A stretch of DNA of 64,000 bases, from positions 806,001 through 870,000 of the forward strand of contig NZ_CP126247.1 in the NCBI RefSeq assembly GCF_030142155.1, given 5' to 3'. Origin of the DNA: Arthrobacter sp. zg-Y820 (lineage in GTDB: Bacteria; Actinomycetota; Actinomycetes; Actinomycetales; Micrococcaceae). The translations under genes and the position numbers were made by a program. Of the stretch, positions 8,641 through 17,683 are shown one piece after another. Within the stretch, counting starts at the first letter, position 1. Every line of letters begins with the position of its first letter. The notes below the pieces were generated by a model. The model did not search any database. It was not told where the DNA came from and saw nothing but the letters and a program-made list of their open reading frames with translations.

Positions 8641-9831
8641 TCAGGGTTGGCTGCCGGCGGCCGCGCCAAGCGTCCTGGCGGCGGCCAGCAGCTCCTCGGC
8701 CCAGGCCAGGATCCGTTCCGCCGGGGCGGAGCTCGGCAGGTTAGCGATGCGCAGGACCAGCCGGACCTTCCCGGCCGCGTCGAACACCGGCGCGAGCAGG
8801 GAGTCGACGTCGTAGGTCTGGCCGGGTTCAAGGGTGACCGGCGCGTAGCTGCTGGAGGTGCGGGAGATGATCTCGCGGATGTCGCGCTCCTGGGCCGGCG
8901 TGTAGCCGCCGGAGGAGTACTCGCGCAGGGCCTCGATGATCCGTTCGTCCCGGTAGTCGCCGCGCATTGTCAACGACCAGCCGCGGCGCCGCACTGCTTC
9001 GAGGCGCTCACGGTACTGCTCCTGCGTGCATTCGTCGCTGGGCAGCGCCCGGGACAGCCATTGGTCAACCGCCGCGGCATCTTCCCAGGCAACGCAGAGC
9101 TCGCCCCAGGGCGGCATGAGCGGAATCCGTTCGCCCAGCCGTGCTTCGGCGTCGGAAGCTCCGGCAGTGGCAACATTGACTGCCATCTGGTCGCTGATTA
9201 CGGCCATGGCGGTGCACTCCACTGACAGCGTGGCCGCCAGCCGGTCGATTTCCGCCCGGCCCCGTTCGGCCAGGCGCACACCGGTTATCAGGTCCGCCTC
9301 GAAAGGCGCGCTGAGCGACAGCGGAGCGAATCTTCCATAACCGCCCTGGAAAAACAGCAGCGGTGCCACCGGCCGGCAAACCTGCAGCTCGGACACGGCA
9401 CCGATGACAATGTGGTGGTCCCCGGCGTCGTTGATTGATGCGAAGGTGCAATCAATGAAGGCGACGACGCCGTCCAGCACCGGCGCGCCCAGCGGCGACG
9501 GCTGCCAGGGCACGCCGTCGAACTTGTCGGCGGCCCGGCCGGCAAACCGGCGGCACAGGTCCTCCTGGTCCGCGGCCAGCACATTCACGCAGAAGGCCTT
9601 CGCGGTCCGCAGCCGCTGGAAGGTCTGCGAGGCCACGGTGGGCAGGAATGCAACCAGGGGCGGATCCAGGGACACCGAGGTGAAGGAACCCACGATCATG
9701 CCCACGGGCGCGCCGTCTTCGGCAATGCCGGTGATAAGGACCACACCGGTGGGGAAGTGGCCCAGCACATTGCGGAACGTCAGCGGATCGCCGGTGGCGG
9801 CACGCTGTTCTCCGATACTGATTTCGGTCAT
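8641..9831 (-). CDS. hsaB: Flavin reductase (HsaB-type) fused to an IclR-effector-like domain
   Basis: 396 aa from the ATG at 9831, which has AAAGGAAA upstream. Residues about 10-170 are a flavin reductase domain (FRNVLGHFPTGVVLITG, HIVIGAVSEL, FFQGGYGRF). This supplies reduced flavin to HsaA for hydroxylation of 3-HSA. The remaining ~200 residues lack a helix-turn-helix but resemble an IclR ligand-binding domain (LRIANLPSSAPAERILAWAEELLAAART). Ordinary HsaB is about 190 aa, so the C-terminal half is an addition. Last gene of hsaE-G-F-B. Confidence 0.82.
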   Translation of the reverse strand: MTEISIGEQRAATGDPLTFRNVLGHFPTGVVLITGIAEDGAPVGMIVGSFTSVSLDPPLVAFLPTVASQTFQRLRTAKAFCVNVLAADQEDLCRRFAGRAADKFDGVPWQPSPLGAPVLDGVVAFIDCTFASINDAGDHHIVIGAVSELQVCRPVAPLLFFQGGYGRFAPLSLSAPFEADLITGVRLAERGRAEIDRLAATLSVECTAMAVISDQMAVNVATAGASDAEARLGERIPLMPPWGELCVAWEDAAAVDQWLSRALPSDECTQEQYRERLEAVRRRGWSLTMRGDYRDERIIEALREYSSGGYTPAQERDIREIISRTSSSYAPVTLEPGQTYDVDSLLAPVFDAAGKVRLVLRIANLPSSAPAERILAWAEELLAAARTLGAAAGSQP

Positions 9832-9861
9832 CGTATTTCCTTTGTCCAAACCATTTTCGGG

Positions 9862-10869
9862 CTAGTTCCGGGCCAGCAGATCCAGTGCCACGTCCACAAT
9901 CATGTCCTCCTGGCCGCCCACCATCCGCCGCTTGCCCAGCTCCATCAGGATGTCGGTGGTGGGGATTCCGTACCGGGTGCTGGCGGTCTCGGCGTGGCGC
10001 AGGAAGCTGGAGTAGACCCCGGCGTAGCCAAGCGACAGGGTTTCCCGGTCCACCCGGACCGGGCGGTCCTGCAGCGGACGGACCAGGTCATCGGCGGCAT
10101 CCATCAGGGCCGACAGGTTGCAGCCGTGGTCAATTCCGAACTTGTCAGCGGCGGCGATGAACGCCTCCAGCGGAGCGTTGCCGGCGCCGGCACCCATGCC
10201 GGCCAGCGAGGCATCCACCCGGTTGGCGCCGTGCTCCACGGCGGTCAGGGAGTTAGCCACGCTCAGCGAGAGGTTCTCGTGGGCGTGGATGCCGATCTCC
10301 GTGGCCGGATCCAGTACCTGCCGGAAGGCGTCCACCCGTTCGGCCACGCCCGGCATGGTCAGCGCGCCGCCGGAGTCGACCACGTACACGCAGGTGGCGC
10401 CGTAGCTTTCCATCAGCTTCGCCTGCTTGGCCAGCTCCGCCGGCGGGATCATGTGGGACATCATCAAGAAGCCCACGGTGTCCATGCCCAGGTTGCGGGC
10501 GGCGCCGATGTGCTGCGCCGACACGTCGGCTTCGGTGCAGTGGGTGGCTATGCGCACCACCGAGGCGCCGGCGCTGTTCGCGTCCTTGAGGTGATGGATG
10601 GTGGCGATGCCGGGCAGCGCCAGCGTGGCAACCTTGGCCTGCTTGACGGCGGCCGCGACGGCGGAGATCCACTCCAGATCGGTGTGCGCGCCGAAACCGT
10701 AGACACAGGAGGAGCCGTTGATGCCGTCGCCGTGGGCGACCTCGATGGAGGCGACGCCGGCGGCGTCGAGCGCGGTGGCGATCGCCACCGCCTGGTCCAC
10801 CGTGTACTGGTGCCGGATGGCGTGCATGCCGTCCCGCAGGGTCACGTCGGAGATGTAGAGCCTGCTCAT
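9862..10869 (-). CDS. hsaF: 4-hydroxy-2-oxovalerate/oxohexanoate aldolase
   Basis: 335-aa HMGL-like metal-dependent aldolase of the DmpG/BphI/HsaF family, beginning [19 protein letters not shown], which carries the catalytic Arg-Asp pair. [15 protein letters not shown] is the metal-binding His region. It splits 4-hydroxy-2-oxohexanoate into pyruvate and propanal. It overlaps the dehydrogenase gene by 4 bp, matching the known physical complex that channels the aldehyde. Confidence 0.93.
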   Translation of the reverse strand: MSRLYISDVTLRDGMHAIRHQYTVDQAVAIATALDAAGVASIEVAHGDGINGSSCVYGFGAHTDLEWISAVAAAVKQAKVATLALPGIATIHHLKDANSAGASVVRIATHCTEADVSAQHIGAARNLGMDTVGFLMMSHMIPPAELAKQAKLMESYGATCVYVVDSGGALTMPGVAERVDAFRQVLDPATEIGIHAHENLSLSVANSLTAVEHGANRVDASLAGMGAGAGNAPLEAFIAAADKFGIDHGCNLSALMDAADDLVRPLQDRPVRVDRETLSLGYAGVYSSFLRHAETASTRYGIPTTDILMELGKRRMVGGQEDMIVDVALDLLARN

Positions 10870-11858
10870 GCTGATGCCTCCTGCATTGCCGGGGTTGTGC
10901 CTGGTTCTTCGCCGCGCTTTTGGACCCCGCCGCGTTCGGCCCAGCGCTCGGCCACGGCCATTGCTGCGGAGGTCATGATGTCCAGGTTCCCGGCGTAGGC
11001 GGGAAGGTAGTGCGCAGCGCCGGTCACTTCGAGCATCACCGTCACGCGGGTGCCCTCGAATTTCCCCGAGCCCGGCATGTGGAGCGCGGTGTCTCCGGCG
11101 AAGGTTTCGAACTGCACTGCCTGCTTGAGCTTGTAGCCCGGAACGTATTTCTGCACCGCTGCGGCCATGGCGCCGATTGAGGCCTCGATGGCGGCATGGT
11201 CAGGCTGGCCCTCCACCAGGCAGTACACGGTGTTGCGCATCAGCATCGGCGGCTCGGCCGGGTTCATGATGATGATGGCCTTGCCCTCGGCCGCACCGCC
11301 CACCTCGACCAGTGCCTGCGAGGTGGTTTCGGTGAACTCGTCGATGTTGGCCCGGGTGCCGGGCCCGGCGGAACGGGACGCAACCGAGGACACGATTTCC
11401 GCGTACCGCACCGGTGCCACCTGCGAGACTGCGGCCACCATGGGCACCGTCGCCTGGCCGCCGCACGTCACCATGTTCAGGTTGGGTTCGTCCAGATGGT
11501 CCTCGAGGTTAACCACGGGGACGCAATAGGGCCCGACGGCGGCCGGCGTCAGGTCCAGCACCCGCACGCCGGTGTCCTTCAGCAGGTCCCAATTGGTCAG
11601 GTGGGCCGAGGCGCTGGTGGCATCAAAGACAACCTTGATGTCCTTGAAGTTGGGCAGGTCGAGCAAACCTTGGATGCCGTCGGCCGTTGTGGGAACGCCC
11701 ATCCCGGCCGCACGCCGGAGCCCGTCGGAATCCGGATCGATTCCTACCATGGCTCCCATTTCCAGCCGTTCGGACCCGCGAATTACCTTGATCATCAGAT
11801 CGGTGCCGATGTTGCCGGAGCCGATGATGGCCACCGGCCAGCGTTCGTTGTTGCCCAC
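10866..11858 (-). CDS. hsaG: Acylating acetaldehyde/propanal dehydrogenase
   Basis: 330-aa CoA-acylating aldehyde dehydrogenase (DmpF/MhpF/HsaG). The N-terminal Rossmann motif is [15 protein letters not shown]; the catalytic cysteine lies in [14 protein letters not shown]. It converts propanal plus CoA to propionyl-CoA with NAD+. It overlaps hsaF and starts on the last base of the hsaE stop. The last ~15 residues ([17 protein letters not shown]) are low-complexity. Confidence 0.93.
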   Translation of the reverse strand: MGNNERWPVAIIGSGNIGTDLMIKVIRGSERLEMGAMVGIDPDSDGLRRAAGMGVPTTADGIQGLLDLPNFKDIKVVFDATSASAHLTNWDLLKDTGVRVLDLTPAAVGPYCVPVVNLEDHLDEPNLNMVTCGGQATVPMVAAVSQVAPVRYAEIVSSVASRSAGPGTRANIDEFTETTSQALVEVGGAAEGKAIIIMNPAEPPMLMRNTVYCLVEGQPDHAAIEASIGAMAAAVQKYVPGYKLKQAVQFETFAGDTALHMPGSGKFEGTRVTVMLEVTGAAHYLPAYAGNLDIMTSAAMAVAERWAERGGVQKRGEEPGTTPAMQEASA

Positions 11859-12673
11859 TAGTTCTCCTCATGTTTGATGCGGACCTGTCCAAGTCCCTGA
11901 ATGCTTGCAACTGCGTTGGCGCCTGGGGGAAAGGCGACCATGGGACCGAGGGCGCCTGTCATCAGGACTTGTCCGGCCCGGAGCGGCCGCTCCAGCTGTG
12001 CCATGCGCCGAACCAGCCAAAGCGCCGCCCGGTAGGGGTGGCCGAGGCAGGCGGCGCCCGAGCCCACGGATTCCACCACGCCGTTGACCTCCATGACCAT
12101 GCCGGCCACCGCGAGGTCCAGCGCCGACGGCAGCACCGGGCGCGTTCCGGTGACGATCCGTCCGCTGGAGGCGTTGTCGGCGATGGTGTCCAGGATGGAG
12201 ATGTCCCAGTTCCGGATCCTCGAGCCGACGATTTCGATGGCGGGCAGCAGATGGTCCACGGCCGCTATCAGTTCGCTCAGGGTGGTGTCCGGTTCGACGA
12301 GATCCTTCTTCAGGACCAGTGCCACCTCGGCTTCCACCCGCGGCTGCAGGACCTCGCCGGCAGCGAGGATTTCACCGTCGGCAAGGCACATGTCGGCGAA
12401 CAGGACGCCGAAGTCGGGCTGGTCCACGCCCATCTGGGACTGGACCGCCTTGGAGGTAAGGCCGATCTTGCGGCCGACCACCCGTCGGCCCTCCGCGATC
12501 CACACGTCCTCGTTTGCCCGCTGCACTGCGTAGGCGGCGCCGATCCCGCCGGCGGAAAGCGCATCGTGAATCGGATCGATCACCACGCCGTCCCGTTCGG
12601 CGCGACGCAAACGCGCGGCCAGTTCTTCAAGACCGGCCGTATCAGCAGGTGCTGTTTCGATGGTTGCCGTCAT
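11858..12673 (-). CDS. hsaE: 2-hydroxyhexa-2,4-dienoate hydratase
   Basis: 271-aa hydratase of the MhpD/BphH/HsaE family. It adds water to the dienoate released by HsaD to give 4-hydroxy-2-oxohexanoate. Family signatures include [26 protein letters not shown], a metal-binding EVALVLKKD region, and [16 protein letters not shown]. The ATG at 12673 has GGGAGG four bases upstream and is preferred over the TTG at 12685. First gene of hsaE-G-F-B, expressed from a promoter in 12674-12760. Confidence 0.93.
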   Translation of the reverse strand: MTATIETAPADTAGLEELAARLRRAERDGVVIDPIHDALSAGGIGAAYAVQRANEDVWIAEGRRVVGRKIGLTSKAVQSQMGVDQPDFGVLFADMCLADGEILAAGEVLQPRVEAEVALVLKKDLVEPDTTLSELIAAVDHLLPAIEIVGSRIRNWDISILDTIADNASSGRIVTGTRPVLPSALDLAVAGMVMEVNGVVESVGSGAACLGHPYRAALWLVRRMAQLERPLRAGQVLMTGALGPMVAFPPGANAVASIQGLGQVRIKHEEN

Positions 12674-12696
12674 TAGTCCTCCCAAATGAGGGCTCC

Positions 12697-12750
12697 AGTA
12701 TCACTTGGGTGGTGCGTGCGACGGCGCGGCAGTCCCGGAGAGCGGGATGG
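12697..12750 (-). promoter_or_regulatory. hsaE promoter and palindromic operator
   Basis: On the minus strand a -10 box GATACT lies at 12702-12697. A palindrome with TCCC at 12733-12736 and GGGA at 12744-12747 (7-bp spacer) is centred at 12740, 40.5 bp from the centre of the -10. The same arrangement recurs upstream of hsaA and kshA. The placement fits an activator site just upstream of the -35 position, but no binding is shown. Confidence 0.6.
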
Positions 12751-12882
12751 CAGCGGGTGGCGGCAGTTTGTCGGAGGCCTGTAGTGATGTGTACAGTGAA
12801 CCCATGATGTGCTGCAGCTCACATCGCCGCAGCTTCGGCTGTCCCGCTATTGGTTAGCTGCGCCAAGGAGGTTTTACAGCCA

Positions 12883-12945
12883 ATGAATGTCTGTCACTTG
12901 GTGCCACTGCGACGTGTGGCTCGTATTTTCGGGCGGTCCCGATGA
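12883..12945 (+). CDS. 20-codon leader ORF coupled to the IclR gene
   Basis: A short frame encoding MNVCHLVPLRRVARIFGRSR, with a perfect AAGGAGG at 12865-12871 (11-nt spacing). Its TGA overlaps the ATG of the iclR gene (ATGA). The regulator has no Shine-Dalgarno of its own, so translation by coupling is likely. The basic, HLV-containing peptide loosely recalls actinobacterial leader peptides annotated near sulfur genes. Whether it is a regulatory peptide or simply a coupling device is unknown. Confidence 0.5.
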   Translation: MNVCHLVPLRRVARIFGRSR

Positions 12946-13739
12946 GTGTTTCCACGAGTTCACGAAGCACTTCGGCAGTTGCCTGGCCGTCACCGGCAAG
13001 CGCACCGCCTCCGGCCATGGCGGCCAGAATGACGCTGATCATGGAGACGTTTGAGTCCCGGACGGTTCGGCTTCTGCTCGACGAGATTGCTACCCGGACG
13101 CGTCTTCCCCGGTCCACAACACACCGGATCCTGGACCAACTGGTTCAGCTGGGCTGGCTCGAACACACCCCCGACGGTTACGGAATGGGCTGGCGGTCAC
13201 TGCAGTTCAGCGGGCTGGACGATGGAAACAGCCGGATCCGTGCCGAGGCTGCACCGCTGCTGCACAGCCTGCAGATGCGCACCGGGATGGTGGTGCATCT
13301 TGCCGTCCTCAAGGGAGCCAACATTCACTACTTGGATAAAGCAGGCGGCCGCTCGGCCACGTTGGTTCCGTCGCGCGTGGGCGGCATCGCTCCGGCGCAT
13401 GCAACGGCACTGGGCAAGGCGATGCTCGCCTGGCTGAATCCCGAGCAGGTGGATGACCTGTTCAAGAACGGCCTGCCCCCGTCGACCGGACGGACGATCA
13501 GCGATTCGAGCACGCTCTACGCCGAGCTTCACCGCATCCGGCAGCGCGGCGGGCTGGCCTTCGAATCCGGCGAGAGCTACGAGGGCATCGCCTGCGTGGC
13601 GGCCGCAATCCGCAGCCGCCGGAAACCGGTGGCAAGCATTTCGCTGGTGGGGACGTGCTCCGATCCCATCGAACGGGTGGCCCCGCTGGTCATGGACGCC
13701 GCCCGCCAGGTGTCGGAGGCTCTGTTTCCCGGCCAGTAG
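12942..13739 (+). CDS. IclR-family transcriptional regulator
   Basis: 265-aa regulator. The winged helix-turn-helix is at about residues 30-80 (ESRTVRLLLDEIATRTRLPRSTTHRILDQLVQLGWLEH). The IclR effector domain follows (HATALGKAMLAWLNPEQVDDLF, RQRGGLAFESGESYEGIACVAAAI). The first ~25 residues are Ser/Ala/Pro-rich. It diverges from hsaE-G-F-B across 268 bp that contain the TCCC-N7-GGGA palindrome, so it is the best candidate for binding that site. It converges with the NTF2-fold gene. Confidence 0.9.
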   Translation: MSVSTSSRSTSAVAWPSPASAPPPAMAARMTLIMETFESRTVRLLLDEIATRTRLPRSTTHRILDQLVQLGWLEHTPDGYGMGWRSLQFSGLDDGNSRIRAEAAPLLHSLQMRTGMVVHLAVLKGANIHYLDKAGGRSATLVPSRVGGIAPAHATALGKAMLAWLNPEQVDDLFKNGLPPSTGRTISDSSTLYAELHRIRQRGGLAFESGESYEGIACVAAAIRSRRKPVASISLVGTCSDPIERVAPLVMDAARQVSEALFPGQ

Positions 13740-13785
13740 CGTTTCTGTGCCGAGTATTTCGCTGCCGGGCGCGGGCATGTACTGG

Positions 13786-14265
13786 TCAGCTGCCGGCGGC
13801 CGGCGGGGTCAGCATGCCGCGAACCGAGCGGCGGCTGAACTTCCATCCCTGCGCGGTCCGAACGAGCTCGTCGGTGTAGATGCCGAGGGAATCGTTGAGG
13901 CTGCCGTCCAGGCGCCGGCCGAAGGCGTGAAAGTACGCGGTGCAGGCGGCGGAATTTCCGTCAACGGTGATGATGTGGTTGGACGTCAGATGACAGGTGC
14001 CGGCGTTGGAAGCCATGGTCGCTGCGAAGAACTCCCGGAGAGCCTTCGTGCCCTGAATCGCCGGGATTCCCCAGCCGCTGCCGTCCCAGACTCCGTCGTC
14101 GGTGAACAGGGACACCAGTTCGTCCAGCAGGCCGCCGTCGAGGTTGCCGGCGTACTCGTGCGTCAGCCGACGGATCTGTTCGATGTCGGTGATTCCGGCG
14201 TCGTTGTCCACGGTGCCGTTGCCCGCGTCGTTGCCCACGGTGCCGGGAAGGGATGAAGCTGTCAT
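13786..14265 (-). CDS. SnoaL/NTF2-fold protein in the steroid island
   Basis: 159-aa alpha+beta-barrel protein of the SnoaL_4 type (QIRRLTHEYAGNLDGGLLDELVSLFTDDGVWDGSGWG). This fold includes ketosteroid isomerases and dioxygenase beta-like subunits. Lying behind hsaA-hsaC in the same direction, it may act on a steroid intermediate, but no catalytic residues could be assigned. AAGGA lies 6 nt before the ATG. The N-terminus has a small duplicated Gly/Asn/Asp stretch (GTVGNDAG, GTVDNDAG) matching a DNA repeat near 14200-14245. Confidence 0.78.
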   Translation of the reverse strand: MTASSLPGTVGNDAGNGTVDNDAGITDIEQIRRLTHEYAGNLDGGLLDELVSLFTDDGVWDGSGWGIPAIQGTKALREFFAATMASNAGTCHLTSNHIITVDGNSAACTAYFHAFGRRLDGSLNDSLGIYTDELVRTAQGWKFSRRSVRGMLTPPAAGS

Positions 14266-14393
14266 CGCGGGTCCTTGTCGGGGGAGGGTCGTCAGGAAGG
14301 AAAGGCAAGCAAGTCAGAAAGCCAGGTCCGGGGGGGAGACAGGGGCGGTTTCCCGCGCTCTGCCTCTCCGCCGGACCTGTTCCGGGCGAACCG

Positions 14394-15320
14394 CTAGTTA
14401 GCGGAAACGGTCTGGGGAGGTACAAACGCAGCGTAGGGCTCGCTCGCTGATTTGTCGTGTCCCCAGTAGCTTTCGGCGGTGATCTCCTCGGACGTGTAAT
14501 ACGTCTCGTCCACGAGCATTCCGGCCGTGCCGTATTCGATATCCCAGCCGCCGGGTGCGCGGACGTAGAACGAGACCATCTTGTCGTTGGTGTGGCGGCC
14601 CAGGGACGCGCTGAGGGTGAACCCCAGCTTGTTGACCTTGTCCTGGGCGCGGCCGACGGTGTCCAGGTCCTCGACCTCCACCATCAGGTGGACCAGTCCC
14701 GGCGCTTCGCCGTGCGGTGCCGGGCCGATGGCCAGGCTGTGGTGGCGCTGGTTGATCCCGAAGAAACGGAATCGAACGGCCGGACGGCGCGCTCCGAGGC
14801 GGACGGCGCCGCGCGGCAGGAAGCCCAGGACATTCGTGTAGAAGGAGGTGGTTTCCTCCATCTTGGTGGTGGGCAGCACTACGTGGCCCATGCCGTGGTC
14901 CCCGGTGATGAACTTCTGTCCGTATCCGGTCAGCACCGGGCTGTGGTCCAGGCGGGGGCCGAAGAAGATCTCCACGGGGGTGCCGCCGGGATCGGTGAAG
15001 GTAATGACCTGCTCCAGGCCGCGCTCGTCGGAGGCTTCTTCGCTGAGCCAGGTGACGGGGAAACCCGCTGCTTCCACATCCTTGGCCACGGCGGCCAGCG
15101 CGAACTGGTCGCGGACCTCCCAACCCACTGCCAGGACCTTGTCGGAGTCGCCCGGAAGCACGATCAGGCGGGCTTCGCGTTCGTCCATCCGCAGGTACAG
15201 GCCCTCCGGATTCGGGCCCTTCGCCTCAGCGAATCCCAGGCCGTCGAGGGTCAGTTCGCGCCAGCGGTCAATGTGCTGGGTCTGGACTTTCAGATAGCCC
15301 AGTCCTCGGATATGCGTCAT
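14394..15320 (-). CDS. hsaC: Extradiol catechol dioxygenase (3,4-DHSA dioxygenase)
   Basis: 308-aa type I extradiol dioxygenase with two VOC modules. Likely Fe(II) ligands are His in GMGHVVLPT, His in NQRHHSLAIG and Glu in GWDIEYGTAG, as in BphC/HsaC. It opens the catechol ring of 3,4-DHSA by meta cleavage. ATG at 15320 has GAGGA 5 nt upstream; a longer frame opens at 15356. It follows hsaA by 51 bp in the same direction. Confidence 0.92.
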   Translation of the reverse strand: MTHIRGLGYLKVQTQHIDRWRELTLDGLGFAEAKGPNPEGLYLRMDEREARLIVLPGDSDKVLAVGWEVRDQFALAAVAKDVEAAGFPVTWLSEEASDERGLEQVITFTDPGGTPVEIFFGPRLDHSPVLTGYGQKFITGDHGMGHVVLPTTKMEETTSFYTNVLGFLPRGAVRLGARRPAVRFRFFGINQRHHSLAIGPAPHGEAPGLVHLMVEVEDLDTVGRAQDKVNKLGFTLSASLGRHTNDKMVSFYVRAPGGWDIEYGTAGMLVDETYYTSEEITAESYWGHDKSASEPYAAFVPPQTVSAN

Positions 15321-15371
15321 GTCATTCCTCGCTTTACTTTTGGGTGTTGCTGCCAAATGGGGGGGAGGCGC

Positions 15372-16556
15372 CTAGACCATGCCGGTCAGGTTGGCCGGCG
15401 GTTCCATGCCCAGCTCCGTGAGGACTGCGGCATGGTAGTTGGGGCCCGGCACATGGATGGCGTGGGCCAGGCCCATGTGCGCATCGCGCCAGAAGCGCTG
15501 GATGGGGTTGTTCAGGCGCAGTCCGTTGCCGCCCGAGCGGGAGAGGATGGCGTCGATTCCGGCAGTGGCACGCCAGGCTGCCTGGATCTGCGTCCGGCGG
15601 CCCACCGCCCGCTGTTCCAGGGTGACCTCGCGGCCGGCTGCGACGGTGTCATAGATCCTGTTGATGTTGTCCAGCAGCGCCGTCCTGGAGGCCCGGATCT
15701 CGCCGGCGGCCTCGCTGACCGCGTACATGCTGTACGGGTCATCGGTGCTCTTGGAACCGTTGACCTGCTGGCGGTTGCGCTGGTAGTTCAGGTGGGCCTG
15801 CAAGGCACCCTCTGCGATGCCCACGACCGCGGCGGTGAGGCCGAGGGGGAACAGGCTGTAGAACGGGATCCGGTGGATCGGCTCGGTTTTGCCCGCGTCA
15901 CGGGCCACCTTGCCGGAGAAAAGGTCAGCCTGCTTCAGCACGCGGTATTCCGGGACGAAGACGTCCTTGATGATGACGTCCTTGCTGCCGGTGCCCCGCA
16001 GTCCCACGACCTCCCACGAATCCTCGACAATCGTGTAGTCGGCACGGGGAATGACGACGTGCAGGGACTGGCGCGGGACGGCCGGCTTGCCCTCGCTGTC
16101 GCCGAGGAACGCCCCGAGAATGACCCAGGAGGCATGGTCCGTGCCGCTGGAAAACTGCCAGTGTCCGCTGAGCCGGTAACCGTCGTCGGTCGGGGTGGCA
16201 ACGCCCATGGGCGCGTAGGGGGAGGAGACCCAGGTGTCCTGGTCAGCTCCCCAGATTTCCTCCTGCAGCTTCGGGGACATGACGTCCAGCTCCCAGGGAT
16301 GGACGCCGACGACGCCGGCAACCCAGCCCGCGGCTCCGTCAAGGCTGGCGATCTTCATGACCGTTTCGGCGAAGTCCGCCGGATGCGCCCGGGTGCCGCC
16401 GTATTCAACCGGAGCAAGCAGCTTCATGACCCCGGACTGGCGCAGGATGTCAACGGTGCCGTCACTGAGTTTGCCCAGATCTTCATTGATCTGTGCGAAG
16501 GAGCGAAGCTCCTCCCCGCGCTCGGTCAGCACGTCTGAACATGCGGTAATCGTCAT
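15372..16556 (-). CDS. hsaA: 3-HSA hydroxylase, oxygenase component
   Basis: 394-aa flavin-dependent monooxygenase with an acyl-CoA-dehydrogenase fold. Recognisable segments are LRQSGVMKLLAPVEYGG, SLDGAAGWVAGVVGVHPWELD, WQFSSGTDHASWVILGA and NPIQRFWRDAHMGLAHAIHVPGPNY. With the reductase HsaB it ortho-hydroxylates the phenolic A ring of 3-HSA. It is the first gene of a minus-strand unit (hsaA-hsaC-NTF2) and diverges from hsaD. Confidence 0.92.
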   Translation of the reverse strand: MTITACSDVLTERGEELRSFAQINEDLGKLSDGTVDILRQSGVMKLLAPVEYGGTRAHPADFAETVMKIASLDGAAGWVAGVVGVHPWELDVMSPKLQEEIWGADQDTWVSSPYAPMGVATPTDDGYRLSGHWQFSSGTDHASWVILGAFLGDSEGKPAVPRQSLHVVIPRADYTIVEDSWEVVGLRGTGSKDVIIKDVFVPEYRVLKQADLFSGKVARDAGKTEPIHRIPFYSLFPLGLTAAVVGIAEGALQAHLNYQRNRQQVNGSKSTDDPYSMYAVSEAAGEIRASRTALLDNINRIYDTVAAGREVTLEQRAVGRRTQIQAAWRATAGIDAILSRSGGNGLRLNNPIQRFWRDAHMGLAHAIHVPGPNYHAAVLTELGMEPPANLTGMV

Positions 16557-16605
16557 TGGATCGCTTCTCGCTTTCTCTCCGGGGCGCAGACCGCCACTTG
16601 TGCAA

Positions 16606-16659
16606 AATCTAGGCGCGTTTCCGCCGGGGGAGCGGGAAATGTCCCAGTCACCGGGATTT
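16606..16659 (-). promoter_or_regulatory. hsaA promoter and palindromic operator (shared hsaA/hsaD intergenic)
   Basis: Minus-strand -10 box TAGATT at 16611-16606. Palindrome TCCC (16642-16645), 7-bp spacer, GGGA (16653-16656), centred at 16649 and 40.5 bp from the -10 centre. The same spacing is seen at hsaE and about 39.5 bp at kshA. On the plus strand a weak TTTATC at 16685 lies about 38 bp on the other side and could serve hsaD. Confidence 0.6.
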
Positions 16660-16780
16660 GCCGCCCGGCCTGTCGCAGCCCCGATTTATCCCGGTCATCG
16701 AGACCCGTGCAACGGCCCGAGCGGGCACTGTTTATGGTTCTCGTAGACCGAAGAGATTCGCACATCGAGGAGCCTGAGAA

Positions 16781-17683
16781 ATGACCACGGACCTTCGCCA
16801 CGAGCCGGGCAAGACGGCCCCGATCAGTGATGGATCATCCCTGCGCGAGCTGCAGACGGAGCACGGGGTGCTGCGCTACCACGAAGCCGGCGACGGACCG
16901 CCGCTGGTGTTCCTGCACGGTTCCGGCCCCGGGGTGACCGGCATGCGGAACTTCGGGGGCATCCTTCCGGCGTTCGCCGAGCACTTCCGCTGCTACGTGC
17001 TGGAGTTTCCGGGCTTCGGCGTCAGCGACGCCACTGACCTGCATCCCATGCAGGCGGGCGCACAAGCGGTCACCGATTTCCTCGACGGCCTGGGCCTGGA
17101 CCGCGTTGACATCATCGGCAACTCGATGGGCGGCATGATCGGCACCCGGTACGCCATCAGCCATCCCGACCGGGTTCGCCGCCTGGTGACCCTGGGTGGC
17201 ATGGGCGTGAACATTTTCAGCCCTTCGCCCGCTGAAGGCATCAACCTCCTGATCGCCTTCACCGAGGACCCCACGCGGGAACGGCTGGTTCAGTGGCTGC
17301 GGTCCATGGTTTACGACCAGGAGCTGGTCACTGAGGAACTGATCAACGAGCGCTGGCAGCAGGCGACGGATCCGTTGACCCTGGCCAGTGCGCGGAAGAT
17401 GTACAGCAGGGCGGCAATGAAGGCGACGGCGGCTGCGGCAGCCGCTTCAGATGCGGCGCCCGGTTGGACCCAGCTGCACAAGCTCAAGGCCAAAACCCTG
17501 ATCACCTGGGGGCGTGATGACCGCGTCTCCCCGCTGGACGGTGTGCTTGTTCCGCTGCGGACCATTCCCGATGTGGAACTGCATGTGTTCCCCAACTGCG
17601 GCCACTGGGCCATGATCGAGCAGAAGGCGGCCTTCGAGAGCACTGTCCTCGCGTTCCTGCGGCGGGAAGAGGTTCCAGAGTGA
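16781..17683 (+). CDS. hsaD: Meta-cleavage product hydrolase (4,9-DSHA hydrolase)
   Basis: 300-aa alpha/beta hydrolase of the BphD/HsaD family. The oxyanion region is VFLHGSGPGVTGMRNFGG, the nucleophile elbow is DIIGNSMGGMIGTRYA (Ser), the acid Asp is in TLITWGRDDRVSPLDG, and the His is in VFPNCGHWAMIEQ. It hydrolyses the C-C bond of the HsaC product to the CD-ring acid and 2-hydroxyhexa-2,4-dienoate. GAGGAG lies 8 nt before the ATG. It overlaps kshB by 4 bp. Confidence 0.93.
   Translation: MTTDLRHEPGKTAPISDGSSLRELQTEHGVLRYHEAGDGPPLVFLHGSGPGVTGMRNFGGILPAFAEHFRCYVLEFPGFGVSDATDLHPMQAGAQAVTDFLDGLGLDRVDIIGNSMGGMIGTRYAISHPDRVRRLVTLGGMGVNIFSPSPAEGINLLIAFTEDPTRERLVQWLRSMVYDQELVTEELINERWQQATDPLTLASARKMYSRAAMKATAAAAAASDAAPGWTQLHKLKAKTLITWGRDDRVSPLDGVLVPLRTIPDVELHVFPNCGHWAMIEQKAAFESTVLAFLRREEVPE

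Noticed and set aside
14457..16538. Very long plus-strand frame opposite hsaC and hsaA
   Set aside because: It is the antisense shadow of two conserved enzymes; the protein is His/Gly/Val-rich with no family resemblance.
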